A stretch of DNA of 8,061 nucleotides from Methylobacterium sp. (GTDB taxonomy: Bacteria; Pseudomonadota; Alphaproteobacteria; Rhizobiales; Beijerinckiaceae): contig JAJKJG010000239.1 of NCBI GenBank assembly GCA_021154065.1, positions 1 to 8,061 on the forward strand, given 5' to 3'. Shown piece by piece: positions 7,319 to 8,061 of the stretch. Below the pieces are notes generated by a model. The model saw nothing but the letters and a program-made list of their open reading frames with translations. It was not told where the DNA came from and made no database searches. Numbering within the stretch: the stretch's first letter is position 1; every line of letters starts with the position of its first letter. A program made the translations under genes and the position numbers.

Positions 7319-7508
7319 CTCCTCTCCCCGCTTGCGGGGAGAGGGCCTCGCCCCCCTTGTCGGGGGCGAGGCAAGCGAAGCGCCAGCGGAGCGAGGGTGA
7401 GGGGCTGCCGACATCGAGCGCCAGCGTCGACAGCCCCTCACCCTCGCCCTTCGGGCTCGCTTCGCGGCCTCCGCCGCGAAGCCCTCTCCCCGCAAGCGGG
7501 GAGAGGAG
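7319..7508. repeat. 190-bp composite palindromic intergenic repeat
   Basis: The element lies between murD and ftsW and is bounded by 28-bp perfect terminal inverted repeats (7319-7346 and 7481-7508). Each terminus is itself a hairpin: 11-bp arms CCTCTCCCCGC/GCGGGGAGAGG with a TT loop (7321-7344) or an AA loop (7483-7506). Inside lie a second left hairpin (arms 7345-7355 and 7362-7372, GCCTCGCCCCC), a long central hairpin (7391-7447) and a right hairpin (arms 7459-7468 and 7473-7482, GCTTCGCGGC). It holds no convincing gene. Its mosaic of nested GC-rich palindromes resembles the dispersed extragenic elements known from Rhizobiales (RIME-like and similar). I cannot assign a named family without a search. 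In RNA it could fold as five consecutive hairpins or as one long end-to-end structure. No target-site duplication is evident at its edges. Confidence 0.85.
7391..7447. repeat. Central long hairpin of the intergenic repeat
   Basis: Perfect 17-bp arms GCGAGGGTGAGGGGCTG (7391-7407) and its reverse complement (7431-7447) enclose a 23-nt loop. Allowing one mismatch, the arms extend inwards by five more pairs (CCGAC against GTCGA), leaving a 13-nt loop. Outside the perfect arms, the flanks at about 7372-7390 and 7448-7466 are also imperfectly complementary (both contain GCGAAGCG when read towards the arm). No U-run follows on either strand, so it is not a classical terminator, although such a stem in the murD-ftsW transcript could slow polymerase or shield RNA from 3' decay. 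Confidence 0.8.
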
Positions 7509-7536
7509 ATCATCCCGATGATTTGCAGAACCGGGT

Positions 7537-8061
7537 TTACAGTTCCTTTACCTCGACGCCCGGCAGCGCCCGCACGAGCTCGCGGAAGCGGTTGCCGCGG
7601 ACCTCGAAATTCTTGAACTGGTCATAAGAAGCGCAGGCCGGCGAGAGCAGGACGGCGGGCTCCGGCGCGCTCGAGCGCGCGGCGTCCTCGGCGGCGGCGG
7701 CGACTGCCTTGTCGAGCGTGCCGCAACGCAAATAGGGCACCTCATTCTCGAGCGTTCCGGCGAAGGCGTCGCTCGCCTCGCCGATGAGGTAGGCGCGGTC
7801 GATCTTCGGGAAATAGGGGCGCAGGCTGTCGATCCCGCCCTCCTTCGGCTTGCCGCCGAGGATCCACAGGATGCGCTCGAAGGAGGCGAGCGCCTTCTCG
7901 GTCGAATCGGCGTTCGTCGCCTTGGAGTCGTTCACAAAGATCGCCCGTCCGCGCCGGCCGACCTCCTCCATGCGGTGCGGCAGGCCCGGAAAGGTCGAGA
8001 GGCCGGCGCGGATCGCCTGGCCGGAGACGCCGAGCGCATCCGCGACCGCGACCGCCGCCGC
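7537..8061 (-). CDS. murD: UDP-N-acetylmuramoyl-L-alanine--D-glutamate ligase (MurD), C-terminal part
   Basis: MurD is the cytoplasmic Mur ligase that adds D-Glu to UDP-MurNAc-L-Ala. Only the last 174 residues are in the window; the frame is open to the edge, so the N-terminal and central ATP-binding domains lie outside. The visible part is the end of the central domain and the complete C-terminal domain: [12 protein letters not shown], then [13 protein letters not shown] (the NDSKATN loop that positions ATP and substrate), GGKPKEGG, and the terminal [20 protein letters not shown], whose Ser and Phe contact the D-Glu part in E. coli MurD. The internal ATG at 7969-7971 lies in the middle of the conserved PHRMEE motif and is not a start. 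The TAA stop at 7537-7539 is followed by a small inverted repeat ATCATC-CC-GATGAT (7509-7522) and then the 190-bp palindromic element. Confidence 0.96.
   Translation of the reverse strand, partial: AAAVAVADALGVSGQAIRAGLSTFPGLPHRMEEVGRRGRAIFVNDSKATNADSTEKALASFERILWILGGKPKEGGIDSLRPYFPKIDRAYLIGEASDAFAGTLENEVPYLRCGTLDKAVAAAAEDAARSSAPEPAVLLSPACASYDQFKNFEVRGNRFRELVRALPGVEVKEL

Noticed and set aside
7319..7508. The palindromic element as a CRISPR array or insertion sequence
   Set aside because: There are no regularly spaced direct repeats with unique spacers, no transposase gene and no evident target-site duplication.
7189..7627. Small reading frames on both strands across the palindromic element
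   Set aside because: They translate the inverted repeats themselves and lack ribosome sites and any familiar domain.

Overview
The window is a stretch of the dcw (division and cell wall) cluster of a GC-rich alphaproteobacterium. It is most likely a member of the Hyphomicrobiales (Rhizobiales). This rests on gene order, strong GC bias at third codon positions, the style of the MurB/FtsQ/MurD proteins and the type of intergenic palindrome. The genus cannot be fixed from sequence alone. Every gene I support lies on the minus strand, so transcription runs from position 8061 towards 1.

In transcription order the layout is: murD (3' part only, 8061-7537); a 238-bp spacer filled mostly by a 190-bp composite palindromic repeat (7319-7508); ftsW (7298-6123); murG (6126-4999, ATGA overlap with ftsW); a 99-bp spacer; murC (4899-3487); murB (3481-2546, GTG start); a small two-gene toxin-antitoxin module with an AbrB-type antitoxin (2509-2243) and a PIN-domain toxin (2253-1846); ddl (1815-880); and ftsQ (913 to the window edge, C-terminus missing). 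ftsA and ftsZ would be expected beyond position 1, but they are not in the window.

The cell-wall genes form one pathway. MurC adds L-Ala to UDP-MurNAc, which MurB makes, and MurD adds D-Glu. Ddl makes the D-Ala-D-Ala dipeptide later joined to the stem. MurG converts lipid I to lipid II. FtsW polymerises lipid II at the septum, and FtsQ is the bitopic divisome scaffold that helps switch septal synthesis on. All of these proteins keep their key motifs and look intact apart from the two cut by the window edges.

Two things are not standard for a dcw cluster. The first is the VapBC-like toxin-antitoxin pair between murB and ddl, with its own AT-rich, repeat-bearing promoter/operator region overlapping the murB stop codon. 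The second is the large multi-hairpin repeat between murD and ftsW. No stretch over 300 bp lacks a gene. I saw no RNA genes, CRISPR array, insertion sequence or origin.
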